Below are positions 54,078 through 62,292 of a stretch of 64,000 nucleotides of DNA, piece after piece. The translations under genes and the position numbers were made by a program. Each line of letters opens with the position of its first letter. The first letter of the stretch is position 1. Under the pieces are notes generated by a model that worked only from the letters and a program-made list of their open reading frames with translations, ran no database searches and was not told the DNA's origin. Source of the stretch: Neobacillus sp. YX16 (GTDB lineage Bacteria; Bacillota; Bacilli; Bacillales; Cytobacillaceae); assembly GCF_030123505.1 (NCBI RefSeq), contig NZ_CP126115.1, positions 2,494,001 to 2,558,000 on the forward strand. The letters run 5' to 3'.

Positions 54078-54144
54078 TATATCGATAAACAGGCTGTCTG
54101 CTAATTAGTAGACAGCCAGTATTATTATGTTTGGGAGAGACAAA

Positions 54145-54750
54145 ATGATTAGTGCTGCAATTCATGGATTTATTTTAGCCTTTGGACTGATATTACCTTT
54201 AGGGGTACAAAATGTTTTTGTATTTAATCAGGGGGCCACACAGCCAAAATGGACAAACGCGTTACCGGTGGTTTTAACAGCTGCACTTTGTGATACACTC
54301 TTAATTTCGTTGGCTGTTTTAGGAATTTCCGCTGTTGTGTTAGAAATCAGCTTTTTAAAATTTACATTGAGTGTGATTGGTATTGCTTTTTTACTATATA
54401 TGGGCTATGTAACATGGAAAAGTAAACCTAGTAGCGAGGGGAATAGTGTTCAATTATTTTCAAGCCGGAAACAAATTACATTTGCCGCGTCTATTTCATT
54501 ATTAAATCCACATGCCATAATGGATACCGTTGGTGTAATCGGAACAAGTTCATTAGCATACACAGGAATAGAAAAGGCAGTCTTTACTATTGTCTGTATT
54601 TTCGTTTCTTGGTTATGGTTTTTTGGATTATCCATCGCTGGTAGGTGGGTAGGAAAATTTGATTTAACGGGCAATTTCATTAACACATTAAACAAAATAT
54701 CTGCTGTAATCATGTGGGGAACGGTGGTGTACCTAGTGGTTTCGTTGTAA
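54145..54750 (+). CDS. LysE family amino-acid exporter
   Basis: The 201-residue protein has six helices and the LysE/ArgO start AFGLILPLGVQNVFVFNQG. It contains the LNPHAIMDTVGVIG segment typical of the group. The longest frame starts at 54127, but ATG 54145 follows GGGAGA and suits the family. It probably exports basic amino acids such as Lys or Arg. Confidence 0.88.
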   Translation: MISAAIHGFILAFGLILPLGVQNVFVFNQGATQPKWTNALPVVLTAALCDTLLISLAVLGISAVVLEISFLKFTLSVIGIAFLLYMGYVTWKSKPSSEGNSVQLFSSRKQITFAASISLLNPHAIMDTVGVIGTSSLAYTGIEKAVFTIVCIFVSWLWFFGLSIAGRWVGKFDLTGNFINTLNKISAVIMWGTVVYLVVSL

Positions 54751-54755
54751 AAAAT

Positions 54756-54776
54756 TTACCCGGCAAATGCCGGGTA
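54756..54776 (+). terminator. Weak hairpin after the LysE gene
   Basis: TTACCCGGCA pairs with TGCCGGGTA around AA. No long T run follows, so termination may be weak. Confidence 0.4.
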
Positions 54777-54912
54777 TGGTTAAAAAATCTATAAAATAAA
54801 AGGGGGGGAGGATCGGTTCGGTGTTACTGAACCTATAATAATCTTAGCGAAAAAATATGAACAAACTATGAATGAATAATTAATAGATTGGTAAATCTGT
54901 GGAGGAGAGATA

Positions 54913-55089
54913 ATGAAAGATTTCCATTGCTGTGCCACTTGCAAACATTTTAAAGCTGAAAGAAAATCAGAATCAATGATTTATTATTGTAGTCGTTTAG
55001 GATTTGAAACCAAAACGAATTATAAATTTAACTGCTGGAGTCCAAAAAAGAGCATAATAGATTTAATTGAGAAATTGAAGAAAAGATAA
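54913..55089 (+). CDS. Small Cys-rich protein (58 residues)
   Basis: ATG 54913 follows GGAGGAGA. The protein begins MKDFHCCATCKHF, then has an YYCSRLGF and a FNCWSP part, and ends with a Lys-rich helix. The five Cys and one His pattern (CC..C..H...C...C) suggests a zinc or iron-sulfur site. It lies 20 bases before the haemolysin III-like gene and is probably cotranscribed with it. Confidence 0.7.
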   Translation: MKDFHCCATCKHFKAERKSESMIYYCSRLGFETKTNYKFNCWSPKKSIIDLIEKLKKR

Positions 55090-55109
55090 AAAAGGAGTTT
55101 TTGGAAGCA

Positions 55110-55757
55110 ATGGCAAACACACATGTATTTTCACGGAAAGAGGAAGTTGCCAATTCGATTACGCACGGAATTGGTGCCATGCTTAGTATTGCTGCTTTGG
55201 TCATATTGATTGTTTTTTCCACACTTTACGGAACGGCATGGCACGTTGTTAGCTTTACGATTTATGGAGCATCCATGTTCATTTTGTATATGTCATCAAC
55301 ATTGGTACATAGTTTTCCTGAAGGTAAAGCGAAAGACCTATTTGAAATCTTTGATCATTCCTCTATTTACTTATTTATCGCAGGAACCTATACACCATTC
55401 TTGCTCGTTGTCATTAGAGGACCTTTAGGCTGGTCTTTATTCGGAATAGTATGGGGACTGGCGATTGCTGGTACGATTTTTAAATGTTTTTTTACAAAAA
55501 AATATTTATTTACCTCGACAATTCTCTATGTGGTTATGGGCTGGATGATGGTTTTTGCATGGAAACCCTTAGCCGCAAAGCTTCCTTCTGAAGGGATGAC
55601 CTATTTAATGATTGGCGGTCTCCTCTACACATTCGGGGCGATTTTTTATGTATGGCGCGGATTTCGATACCATCACGCAATCTGGCATTTATTTGTCATC
55701 GCTGGTACGGTGCTCCACTTTTTCTGCATATTGTTTTATGTGTTACCAATAAGATAG
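55110..55757 (+). CDS. Haemolysin III/YplQ-like membrane protein
   Basis: The 215-residue protein has seven helices and the PAQR/HlyIII metal motifs: SITHGIGAMLS, STLVHSFP, EIFDHSSIYLFIAGTYTPF and WHLFVIAGTVLHFF. The family's His and Asp residues form a zinc site in the membrane. ATG 55110 was preferred to TTG 55101, though the AAAGGAG site is 12 bases away. Its role is unproven; haemolysis is not well supported. Confidence 0.9.
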   Translation: MANTHVFSRKEEVANSITHGIGAMLSIAALVILIVFSTLYGTAWHVVSFTIYGASMFILYMSSTLVHSFPEGKAKDLFEIFDHSSIYLFIAGTYTPFLLVVIRGPLGWSLFGIVWGLAIAGTIFKCFFTKKYLFTSTILYVVMGWMMVFAWKPLAAKLPSEGMTYLMIGGLLYTFGAIFYVWRGFRYHHAIWHLFVIAGTVLHFFCILFYVLPIR

Positions 55758-55791
55758 TGGATTCAAAAAGGCGTCTGATATGAATGAGCTC

Positions 55792-55836
55792 TATAGTGAC
55801 CGAACCTAATAAAAGGTAAGGGAAATGGTCACTATA
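55792..55836. repeat. Single unit of the GTGACC/GGTCAC repeat
   Basis: TATAGTGACC (55792-55801) is matched by GGTCACTATA (55827-55836) with a 25-base spacer, the same arm and spacing as in the array at 5178. GACCGAA follows the left arm in both. This supports one repeat family. Confidence 0.75.
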
Positions 55837-55875
55837 TGAGATATCGGTTGAGGGATGAAGTTAAACATCCGATTT

Positions 55876-55907
55876 GATAAATAGACGGACAAATTCCGCT
55901 TATTTTA
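55876..55907. repeat. Possible Bacillus interspersed repeat
   Basis: AAATAGACGGACAAATTCCG followed by CTTATTTTA resembles a short sequence I recall seeing between genes in several Bacillus genomes. The evidence is memory only. Confidence 0.25.
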
Positions 55908-55959
55908 CTTTCGCTGGTTACTCACCCCTTTAAAGACAAGACATCTTATTTAAAATGGA

Positions 55960-56196
55960 GTGAGTTTTATCTCAAAAATCCAAGAGAACCTCATTTTGAT
56001 GCATTACGGTGAGCCGTATCACAAGAAAGTGAGGTTATATTATTTTTGTATTCCTAATAAAGAAACTCGCCAATTTGGCGAGTTTTACATTTTTATTAAT
56101 AATAACGATTCCAATACGACTGTCATTTCGGCACGTAGTCTAAGAAAAGCACCTCAAAACGGAACCATTTTTAAAAAGACGCTTTTTTCTAATTAA
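55960..56196 (+). CDS. Weak open frame, 78 residues
   Basis: The frame starts at GTG 55960, but its GGAG lies directly on the start, and a terminator-like perfect hairpin (56063-56085) is inside it. The protein shows no known motif. An internal ATG gives the shorter MHYGEPYHKKVRLYYF start. It overlaps the end of the PBP gene by four bases. It may be spurious. Confidence 0.25.
   Translation: MSFISKIQENLILMHYGEPYHKKVRLYYFCIPNKETRQFGEFYIFINNNDSNTTVISARSLRKAPQNGTIFKKTLFSN
56063..56085. terminator. Terminator of the PBP gene (minus strand)
   Basis: AAACTCGCC pairs with GGCGAGTTT around AATTT; on the minus strand TTTCTTT follows. It can also act on the plus strand. Confidence 0.65.
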
Positions 56197-58262
56197 TGGT
56201 TCTTCATGGAAAAGTAGGTATCCATCACTCTTCGCCCGATGAGAAAGTTTGCTCCATTATCTGTGGTTCCTTGGTAGGCCCAAGGGACAATCACAGCCAT
56301 TGCCACTTCAGGATTGGTGCTAGGTGCATAAGTAACTAAGCTTAAATTCATAACCGGAGGCGGCTCCTTACCGAAATTCGCGCGTAATGGTCCATCATAA
56401 AATGCCTCGGCCGTACCAGTTTTCCCTGCAGGAGAGTAGGGAACGCCAGTAAAACGTTTATATGCTGTTCCTCCTGGTTCCTGGAATACTTTTTTAAAGC
56501 CTAATTGGACCCGGTCCATCCATGCAGGTTCAGCATCGATTGTATTCAGGACAGTTGGTTTAATTTCTTGGAAAACAGGACCAATTTCGTCTGTATTATT
56601 ATCGATAGGCTCACGTATTTCCTTTACAATATGCGGTTTCATCCTTTTTCCGCCATTTGCAATGGTTGAAATATATTGTGCTAACTGCATAGGGGAATAC
56701 GTATCATATTGTCCAATAACTAAGTCCATTATATGACCAGGGAGTCGGCTTGGCCCCTTAAGTCCACTAGATTCATTAGGCAGATCAATACCTGTTCTAG
56801 AACCAAGTCCAAAGCTTGCAAAAGAATTTCGGATGATTTCAACCGTATTTGGAGCAAGGCTTAAAGGCTGTTCAAATTGGTAATTTCCTTTACCAATTCT
56901 AATGGCAGTATGGAACATATAAACGTTTGACGATAACTTTAAAGCATCGACATCATTCAGAGTACCTAAATAGGAATAGGACTTTTTCAGTGGAGTGTCC
57001 TTGATTTTAATTCCTGTGTCATTAATACGAGTTCCTGGTTTAATAACACCTGTTTTAAAACCTGTTAAAACCGTAGCACCCTTCACGGCAGAACCTACGT
57101 TATAGGTAGTCGTAATGGTACCTAATGCGTCGTCCAGCATTTCTAATTGTCCGGTCTCAGGATCCTTAACGATTCTTTTTCCTGCCATTGTTAAAACCGC
57201 TCCATTATTCGGATCCATTAACACGACATAGGCGCGATCCAAAAGTGCGGTATTTGGACTATTTTTCAATCCCCAAAGCTCTTCTTCTATGATTTTTTCT
57301 ACAGCTATTTGTAAATCCATATCAACGGTAAGGACGAGGTCCTTGCCTCTTTTCCCATCCGAAACCACTTGGGTTTCAATAACATTACCTTGCTTATCTG
57401 TAATCGTCTTAACCTTTGATTTGTGTCCGTGGAGTACATCTTCGTATTGCAGTTCAAGCTGGCTTTTTCCAACTCTGTCATTACGGTTGTACCCTAATGA
57501 TAAAAAATGATCTAGTCGATCTGCAGGCAAACCTTCCTCGGTTTTCGTTACGTTCCCTAGGATTGATTTTATTGTTTGATCAAAGGCATAGGACCTATCC
57601 CAGTCTGTAGTCGTGTCAACTCCTGGGAGGGATTGTAAATTTTCACTCACAATCGCAAATTCCTCAGGTGTGACATCTTCATTTTTGACAATTTGCGGGG
57701 TAAATTTATAACCGCTCGAAAATTCAAGATAAATGGCCCAGACTTCTAGTTCTTCTGGTGTTAACGTACTTATTTCTTCCTTGGTGATTCGTTCAATCTT
57801 TAATTTATATAAATCATTATCCTTTAATTTTTTTTCTTTAAATAAATCTAATTCTTTTTTTGTGATTTTTGCTTCTGCTTTTTCCTGATTTTCATGGATC
57901 CAAAGATCCTTTTTTTCCCGTTGCGTCATCTTATCATAATTCTTAACAATTAATTTGGCCAATTTATCTGCCGTATCCAGCATCTCTTTCTGGCTGGCTC
58001 CCATATTTGTGTATGTAATCGCGCGTTTTGGAACATTGTCAACGATGACTCGGTAATTACTATCAAACATTTTTCCACGGGGGACAGGGTTGTTTATTGT
58101 AATATCCTCTTTTCTCTCCAACTCACGTTTGAAATTTTCCCCGTACACGATTTGAACAAATCCCAGGCGCAAAATTAGGATGGAAAATAACAAAAATACA
58201 CTGAAAAATAGCAGATTTAGGCGGATTGGAAAATGAGATTTCTTCTTTTTCTTTTTCTCCAA
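56193..58262 (-). CDS. Class B penicillin-binding protein (PbpA/PbpH-like transpeptidase)
   Basis: The 689-residue protein has one N-terminal membrane anchor, a dimerisation domain with NNPVPRGKMFD, and a transpeptidase domain with Ser391 in GSAVKG (SxxK), SSN in LKLSSNVYMF and KTG at 614 in AGKTGTAEAF. Length and the inserts match the elongation-type PBP2 group (PbpA/PbpH) that cross-links wall peptides in rod-shaped growth. TTG 58262 is the likely start; a stop codon lies just upstream in frame. Confidence 0.9.
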   Translation of the reverse strand: MEKKKKKKSHFPIRLNLLFFSVFLLFSILILRLGFVQIVYGENFKRELERKEDITINNPVPRGKMFDSNYRVIVDNVPKRAITYTNMGASQKEMLDTADKLAKLIVKNYDKMTQREKKDLWIHENQEKAEAKITKKELDLFKEKKLKDNDLYKLKIERITKEEISTLTPEELEVWAIYLEFSSGYKFTPQIVKNEDVTPEEFAIVSENLQSLPGVDTTTDWDRSYAFDQTIKSILGNVTKTEEGLPADRLDHFLSLGYNRNDRVGKSQLELQYEDVLHGHKSKVKTITDKQGNVIETQVVSDGKRGKDLVLTVDMDLQIAVEKIIEEELWGLKNSPNTALLDRAYVVLMDPNNGAVLTMAGKRIVKDPETGQLEMLDDALGTITTTYNVGSAVKGATVLTGFKTGVIKPGTRINDTGIKIKDTPLKKSYSYLGTLNDVDALKLSSNVYMFHTAIRIGKGNYQFEQPLSLAPNTVEIIRNSFASFGLGSRTGIDLPNESSGLKGPSRLPGHIMDLVIGQYDTYSPMQLAQYISTIANGGKRMKPHIVKEIREPIDNNTDEIGPVFQEIKPTVLNTIDAEPAWMDRVQLGFKKVFQEPGGTAYKRFTGVPYSPAGKTGTAEAFYDGPLRANFGKEPPPVMNLSLVTYAPSTNPEVAMAVIVPWAYQGTTDNGANFLIGRRVMDTYFSMKNH

Positions 58263-58464
58263 ATTTTTTCACATCCTTATACCTTGTTAGTATGTCCACA
58301 TAAGAGAATTGGTAATTATTTATATTTTACGTTTACATTTGAAGAATTGTAAAGGATTTCCTATCAGTAATATCAGTTCTGAAGTTTTTGAGAAAAATCT
58401 AAATTTTGGTATTGACGATGTAGTGGATTTATCATATAGTATTAGTAATAAAATATTTCCTTTT

Positions 58465-58581
58465 TAAAGGGGAGTAGCTGGACAATAAAGTCGTCATTCC
58501 GAGAAAGTAATTTCTCCGGCTTTATTGGCAACGTGACGTTGTTAGCAAGACCTTTACTGCACAAACGGTAAAGGTCTTTTT
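58465..58581 (+). ncRNA. yybP-ykoY manganese riboswitch and its terminator
   Basis: TAAAGGGGAGTAGCT opens the aptamer at 58465 and GCAAGACCTTTA closes it near 58545-58556, so TAAAGG (58465-58470) pairs with CCTTTA (58551-58556). The same CCTTTA is the left arm of the terminator GACCTTTAC/GTAAAGGTC (58549-58576) with TTTTT after it. The two pairings exclude each other: Mn2+ should stabilise the aptamer and allow read-through to the TerC gene. Confidence 0.9.
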
Positions 58582-58591
58582 GTATTTTTAT

Positions 58592-58671
58592 GGCCTTTAC
58601 CGGGGAAAAAGCGTGTTTCGCTTTTTCCTAGGGTAAAGGCTATTGGCCTTTACCTTGGTAAAGGCTTTTTT
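58592..58671 (+). terminator. Two further hairpins in the leader, repeating the terminator arms
   Basis: GGCCTTTACC (58592-58601) pairs with GGTAAAGGCT (58632-58641) around an inner GAAAAAGCG/CGCTTTTTC stem. Then GGCCTTTACC (58645-58654) pairs with GGTAAAGGC (58657-58665), followed by TTTTTT. All three arm pairs, including the one at 58549, share CCTTTAC/GTAAAGG, so they look duplicated. Confidence 0.75.
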
Positions 58672-58725
58672 ATTGCAGCAAAGGGATATTTTAGAAAAAA
58701 ACTTACTTATTAGGAGGACTTATTG

Positions 58726-59514
58726 ATGGACTTTTCTCTATTGCTGGAATATGGATGGGTATTGTTGGTGTTAGTGGCGCTGGAAGGATTATTAGCAGCA
58801 GACAATGCCTTAGTACTTGCAATCATGGTTAAAAATCTACCTGAAGAAGAAAGAAAGAAAGCATTATTTTATGGATTAGCTGGTGCGTTTGTGTTCCGAT
58901 TTGTTTCATTATTTGTTATTTCTTTCCTTGTAGATGTATGGCAGGTTCAAGCTATTGGAGCTCTTTATCTGTTATTTATGGCGATTAATCATATTGTCCG
59001 AAAAGTAGCTGTTAATGGAAAATCAGAAATTAAACAGAAAGAGAAGCCTGCTAAGCAAAGTGGATTTTGGATGACTGTTTTTAAGGTAGAATTAGCGGAT
59101 ATTGCCTTTGCAGTCGATTCCATCTTAGCTGCAGTAGCACTTGCAGTGGTGCTTCCAGAAACTCCGCTTCCTAATATTGGGGGGCTTGATGGAGGAAAGT
59201 TCTTAGTTATTTTTGCTGGTGGGATTATTGGTCTAGTGATTATGCGTTTTGCCGCTAATCAATTTGTTAAGCTGTTAGAAAGAAGACCTGGATTAGAAAT
59301 TGCAGCATTCGGTATTGTTGGCTGGGTAGGTGTAAAGCTTGCTGTTTACACTCTTTCACATCCATCGCTTGCCGTATTAAGTGAGGAATTTGCCCATTCA
59401 ACAGAATGGAAACTAACGTTTTACGCCGTGTTAGTGGGAATTGCTGCAGCGGGTTGGTTCTTATCAAAGGATCAAGTTGTAGAAAAGGCGAAATTAGATA
59501 CAAAAGCCTCATAA
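58726..59514 (+). CDS. TerC/YkoY family membrane protein (probable metal exporter)
   Basis: The 262-residue protein has about seven helices and the TerC motifs LEGLLAADNALVLAIMV (with the acid-Asn pair) and VELADIAFAVDSILAAVAL. TerC members in Bacillus are linked to manganese efflux and to loading of exported metalloenzymes. The upstream Mn2+ riboswitch fits this role well. ATG 58726 follows AGGAGG by eight bases; TTG 58723 is also possible. Confidence 0.92.
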   Translation: MDFSLLLEYGWVLLVLVALEGLLAADNALVLAIMVKNLPEEERKKALFYGLAGAFVFRFVSLFVISFLVDVWQVQAIGALYLLFMAINHIVRKVAVNGKSEIKQKEKPAKQSGFWMTVFKVELADIAFAVDSILAAVALAVVLPETPLPNIGGLDGGKFLVIFAGGIIGLVIMRFAANQFVKLLERRPGLEIAAFGIVGWVGVKLAVYTLSHPSLAVLSEEFAHSTEWKLTFYAVLVGIAAAGWFLSKDQVVEKAKLDTKAS

Positions 59515-59678
59515 TTTACCATCAATAAAGGAAAACTAATAATACTAAGATTTGAAAGGAAGCTGCATTCAATCGATTGCGGCTTTCTTTCAGTAAAATG
59601 AGCTGATTATGGGTATGAATAAACGTATACATACATTTATTATGGAGGTGTAAGCCTTACACCATGTAAGGTCAGCGA

Positions 59679-60998
59679 TTGACAATCATAAATCTTCTAT
59701 TAATTGCTTTACTAATCGCGTTAACTGGATTTTTTGTGGCGACAGAATTTGCTATTGTAAAGGTAAGAGGATCCAGAATTGAACAATTAATTGCAGAAGG
59801 CAGAAAAGGGGCGGAAGCAGCCAAACATGTGACTACCCACTTGGATGAATATTTATCAGCCTGCCAGCTTGGTATAACCGTTACTGCTTTAGGTCTGGGC
59901 TGGCTGGGAGAACCCACGGTTGAGAGCTTATTGTTTCCATTATTTAAGAGGTTGGAATTAAATGAGGCAGTATCCCATATTTTATCGTTTGGTTTGGCAT
60001 TTGCTTCTGTAACGTTCTTACACGTGGTTATTGGAGAGTTAGCTCCTAAAACAATAGCTATCCAAAGAGCAGAAGAAATTACTCTTGCGACATCAAAACC
60101 TTTAATTTGGTTTTATAAAATTATGTACCCATTCATTTGGGTATTAAATAATTCCGCTCGAGTACTGGTTGGCTGGTTTGGATTCAAATCGGTATCTGAA
60201 AATGAATTGGGACTTTCAGAGGAAGAACTGCGTATACTACTTTCGGAAAGCTATGAAAGTGGAGAAATTAACAAAAGCGAACTGGAGTACGTAAACAATA
60301 TTTTTGAGTTTGATGAAAGAATTGCAAAAGAGATCATGGTACCAAGGACAGAAATGGTGACCTTGAATATGAATGACAGTGTTGAAACGGTTAGGGAAGT
60401 CATTAAGAGAGAGAAATATACACGCTACCCTGTTGTAGTTGATGGGGATAAGGATAATATATTAGGACTTATAAATATAAAAGAAATTTTAACAGAAGAG
60501 ATTAAAAAAGAAGAAATCCTGAAGGATACTACCTTACAACCTATGTTAAAACCAGTTATTCGCGTCATTGAATCGATTCCCATTCATGACTTGCTTGTGA
60601 AAATGCAAAAAGAACGATCCCATATGGCCATTCTGCTTGATGAATATGGCGGGACTTCTGGATTGGTAACCGTTGAGGATATTTTAGAGGAAATTGTCGG
60701 TGAAATCCGTGATGAATACGATACAGATGAAGTTGCTGAAATTAGGAAACTAGGTCCTGATCATTATTGTTTCAATGCAAAAGTATTGGTTAATGAAGTG
60801 AATGATCTTTTAGGGACCAATTTATCAGATGATGAAATGGATACGATTGGCGGCTGGTTTCTAACTCGGAATTTTGATGCTAAAAAGGGTGACGAGATTG
60901 AAGAAGACGATGTCATCTTCACCGTAAAAGAAATTGAAGGACATCATATTTTATTAATAGAAGCGAAGAAGGTTTTTAAAGCAGAAGAAAAAATCTAA
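59679..60998 (+). CDS. CNNM/CorC (HlyC) family transporter with CBS domains
   Basis: The 439-residue protein has an N-terminal DUF21 membrane domain ([20 protein letters not shown] and later VGWFGFKS), two CBS domains ([18 protein letters not shown] and [19 protein letters not shown]) and a C-terminal CorC_HlyC domain. Relatives carry Mg2+ or Co2+, or sense nucleotides. The start is TTG 59679 after an AAGG-type site. It lies in a cluster with the TerC gene. Confidence 0.9.
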   Translation: MTIINLLLIALLIALTGFFVATEFAIVKVRGSRIEQLIAEGRKGAEAAKHVTTHLDEYLSACQLGITVTALGLGWLGEPTVESLLFPLFKRLELNEAVSHILSFGLAFASVTFLHVVIGELAPKTIAIQRAEEITLATSKPLIWFYKIMYPFIWVLNNSARVLVGWFGFKSVSENELGLSEEELRILLSESYESGEINKSELEYVNNIFEFDERIAKEIMVPRTEMVTLNMNDSVETVREVIKREKYTRYPVVVDGDKDNILGLINIKEILTEEIKKEEILKDTTLQPMLKPVIRVIESIPIHDLLVKMQKERSHMAILLDEYGGTSGLVTVEDILEEIVGEIRDEYDTDEVAEIRKLGPDHYCFNAKVLVNEVNDLLGTNLSDDEMDTIGGWFLTRNFDAKKGDEIEEDDVIFTVKEIEGHHILLIEAKKVFKAEEKI

Positions 60999-61035
60999 AC
61001 AAGCAATTCCGCCAAATTGGGGAATTGCTTGTTTT
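60999..61035 (+). terminator. Terminator of the CNNM gene
   Basis: ACAAGCAATTCC pairs with GGAATTGCTTGT around a ten-base loop, followed by TTTT. Confidence 0.8.
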
Positions 61036-61130
61036 GCTATGTCAAGAATAGTGAGTCGATTTTTCAAAAAAAGTTTGACAATTTTGTGAACACGGTCAAT
61101 AATTAATATAAAGAAGGGGGATACGTTGTT

Positions 61131-61394
61131 ATGAAAAGTAGAGAGAAGTTCCTTAATGCTGTAACGTATGTCGGCCTAACGGTTCTAACTATTGGAATTT
61201 TAGCTTTTATTGCTGGGGTATTTGTAACCGGTTACAGTGTTTTGGTTCCAATTGGAATTGGAACATCAGTAGGTGCGGTATTTATTTTTCTGATTGGCGT
61301 GTTTTTAGTCGTAACAGATGAGATGTTAGAAAGATCATATATAGGGACGAAAGTAGTTCCAATTAAATCAAAAAAAGGAGCACCTATTCAATAG
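61131..61394 (+). CDS. Small membrane protein with two helices
   Basis: The 87-residue protein has two helices (YVGLTVLTIGILAFIAGVF and SVGAVFIFLIGVFLVVTDE) and a basic C-terminal tail. No family known to me. GGGGG precedes the ATG. It ends in a terminator shared with qoxD. Confidence 0.6.
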   Translation: MKSREKFLNAVTYVGLTVLTIGILAFIAGVFVTGYSVLVPIGIGTSVGAVFIFLIGVFLVVTDEMLERSYIGTKVVPIKSKKGAPIQ

Positions 61395-61406
61395 GTACTC
61401 CTTTTT
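61371..61406. terminator. Bidirectional terminator before qoxD
   Basis: AAAAAAGGAG...ACCTATT pairs with AATAGGT...CTCCTTTTT around a two-base loop. It ends the small membrane gene and, on the minus strand, the qox operon. Confidence 0.85.
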
Positions 61407-61409
61407 CAA

Positions 61410-61691
61410 TTACATATCCCAAACCATCGCAAGTAATGTTCCAAACACTGTTACTAGTGCAATAATCAAACCGTAAAATACATTTGTGTAAATTGCACCT
61501 TTATCCTTTGTCTCCCCAGCATGCATAAAAACAACTAATTGAAGTCCTGCTTGAATGAATGCTGTAACAAGAAGGATTGTCATTCCAGCCGCAAATGACA
61601 TGTCTAAGAAATATACCGCAAGTGCTACGGTTGTAAGGAGTAAAGAGAATACAAAACCAAGTACTTGTTTCATCGGAAATAATTGGCTCAT
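61410..61691 (-). CDS. qoxD: Quinol oxidase aa3 subunit IV (QoxD)
   Basis: The 93-residue protein has three helices with VLGFVFSLLLTTVALAVYF and FIQAGLQLVVFMH, typical of QoxD/subunit IV. It is shorter than the B. subtilis form, which has a longer His-rich tail. It helps assemble the cytochrome aa3 menaquinol oxidase in the membrane. It abuts qoxC. Confidence 0.87.
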   Translation of the reverse strand: MSQLFPMKQVLGFVFSLLLTTVALAVYFLDMSFAAGMTILLVTAFIQAGLQLVVFMHAGETKDKGAIYTNVFYGLIIALVTVFGTLLAMVWDM

Positions 61692-61692
61692 A

Positions 61693-62289
61693 TTACATCA
61701 TTCCTTTCAAATAGATGAAGCTGAAGATGAAAATCCAAACTACATCTAGGAAATGCCAATAAAGCGAGAAGATAAAAGCTTTATTGGTTGTTTGTGGCGT
61801 TAATCCACGTTTTTTTATCTGTAGAATAATAAACAATCCCCAGAAAAATCCAAGTGTAACGTGTGCTCCATGTGTTCCGAGTGTTGTTAACAAGGCAGAT
61901 GTAAATGCACTAGTTTGAATTCCAGCACCTTCATGTACATAGGTAACAAATTCAAAAATTTCCACTCCTAAAAAGGCAAGTCCGAGAAGGAGTGTGATGG
62001 AGAAGAAGGTAATCATCGCTTTTTGTTTGCCGATACGCATCGCATGAATCCCAAGTCCAACAGTAAAACTACTAGTTAAGAGTAGGATTGTTTCAAAAAG
62101 AACGGGAGTAATTTGGAAAATCTCTGCTCCAGTTGGTCCGCTTCCCGTTCTATTCTCTAAAGTGAAATAGGTGGCGAAAAGGGTAGCGAAAAGCATAATT
62201 TCGGCACCAAGAAAGATCCAAAATCCTAAGATTTTTAAACTGTTTTCTTCGGTACTATATTCTAATGGAAGCGAGTTATCTATTTTCAT
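61693..62289 (-). CDS. qoxC: Quinol oxidase aa3 subunit III (QoxC)
   Basis: The 198-residue protein has five helices with ILGFWIFLGAEIMLFATLFATYF, YVHEGAGIQTSAF, THGAHVTLGFFWG and WHFLDVVWIFIF, and the QoxC-type loop KKRGLTPQTTNK. That loop favours quinol oxidase over a CtaE-type cytochrome c oxidase. It lies between qoxB and qoxD with tiny gaps. Confidence 0.9.
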   Translation of the reverse strand: MKIDNSLPLEYSTEENSLKILGFWIFLGAEIMLFATLFATYFTLENRTGSGPTGAEIFQITPVLFETILLLTSSFTVGLGIHAMRIGKQKAMITFFSITLLLGLAFLGVEIFEFVTYVHEGAGIQTSAFTSALLTTLGTHGAHVTLGFFWGLFIILQIKKRGLTPQTTNKAFIFSLYWHFLDVVWIFIFSFIYLKGMM

Positions 62290-62292
62290 CTT

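Noticed and set aside
59644..59669. Minimal ATG-TAA frame upstream of the CNNM gene as a leader peptide
   Set aside because: A start directly followed by a stop, with a poor spacing to GGAGG, is most likely chance.
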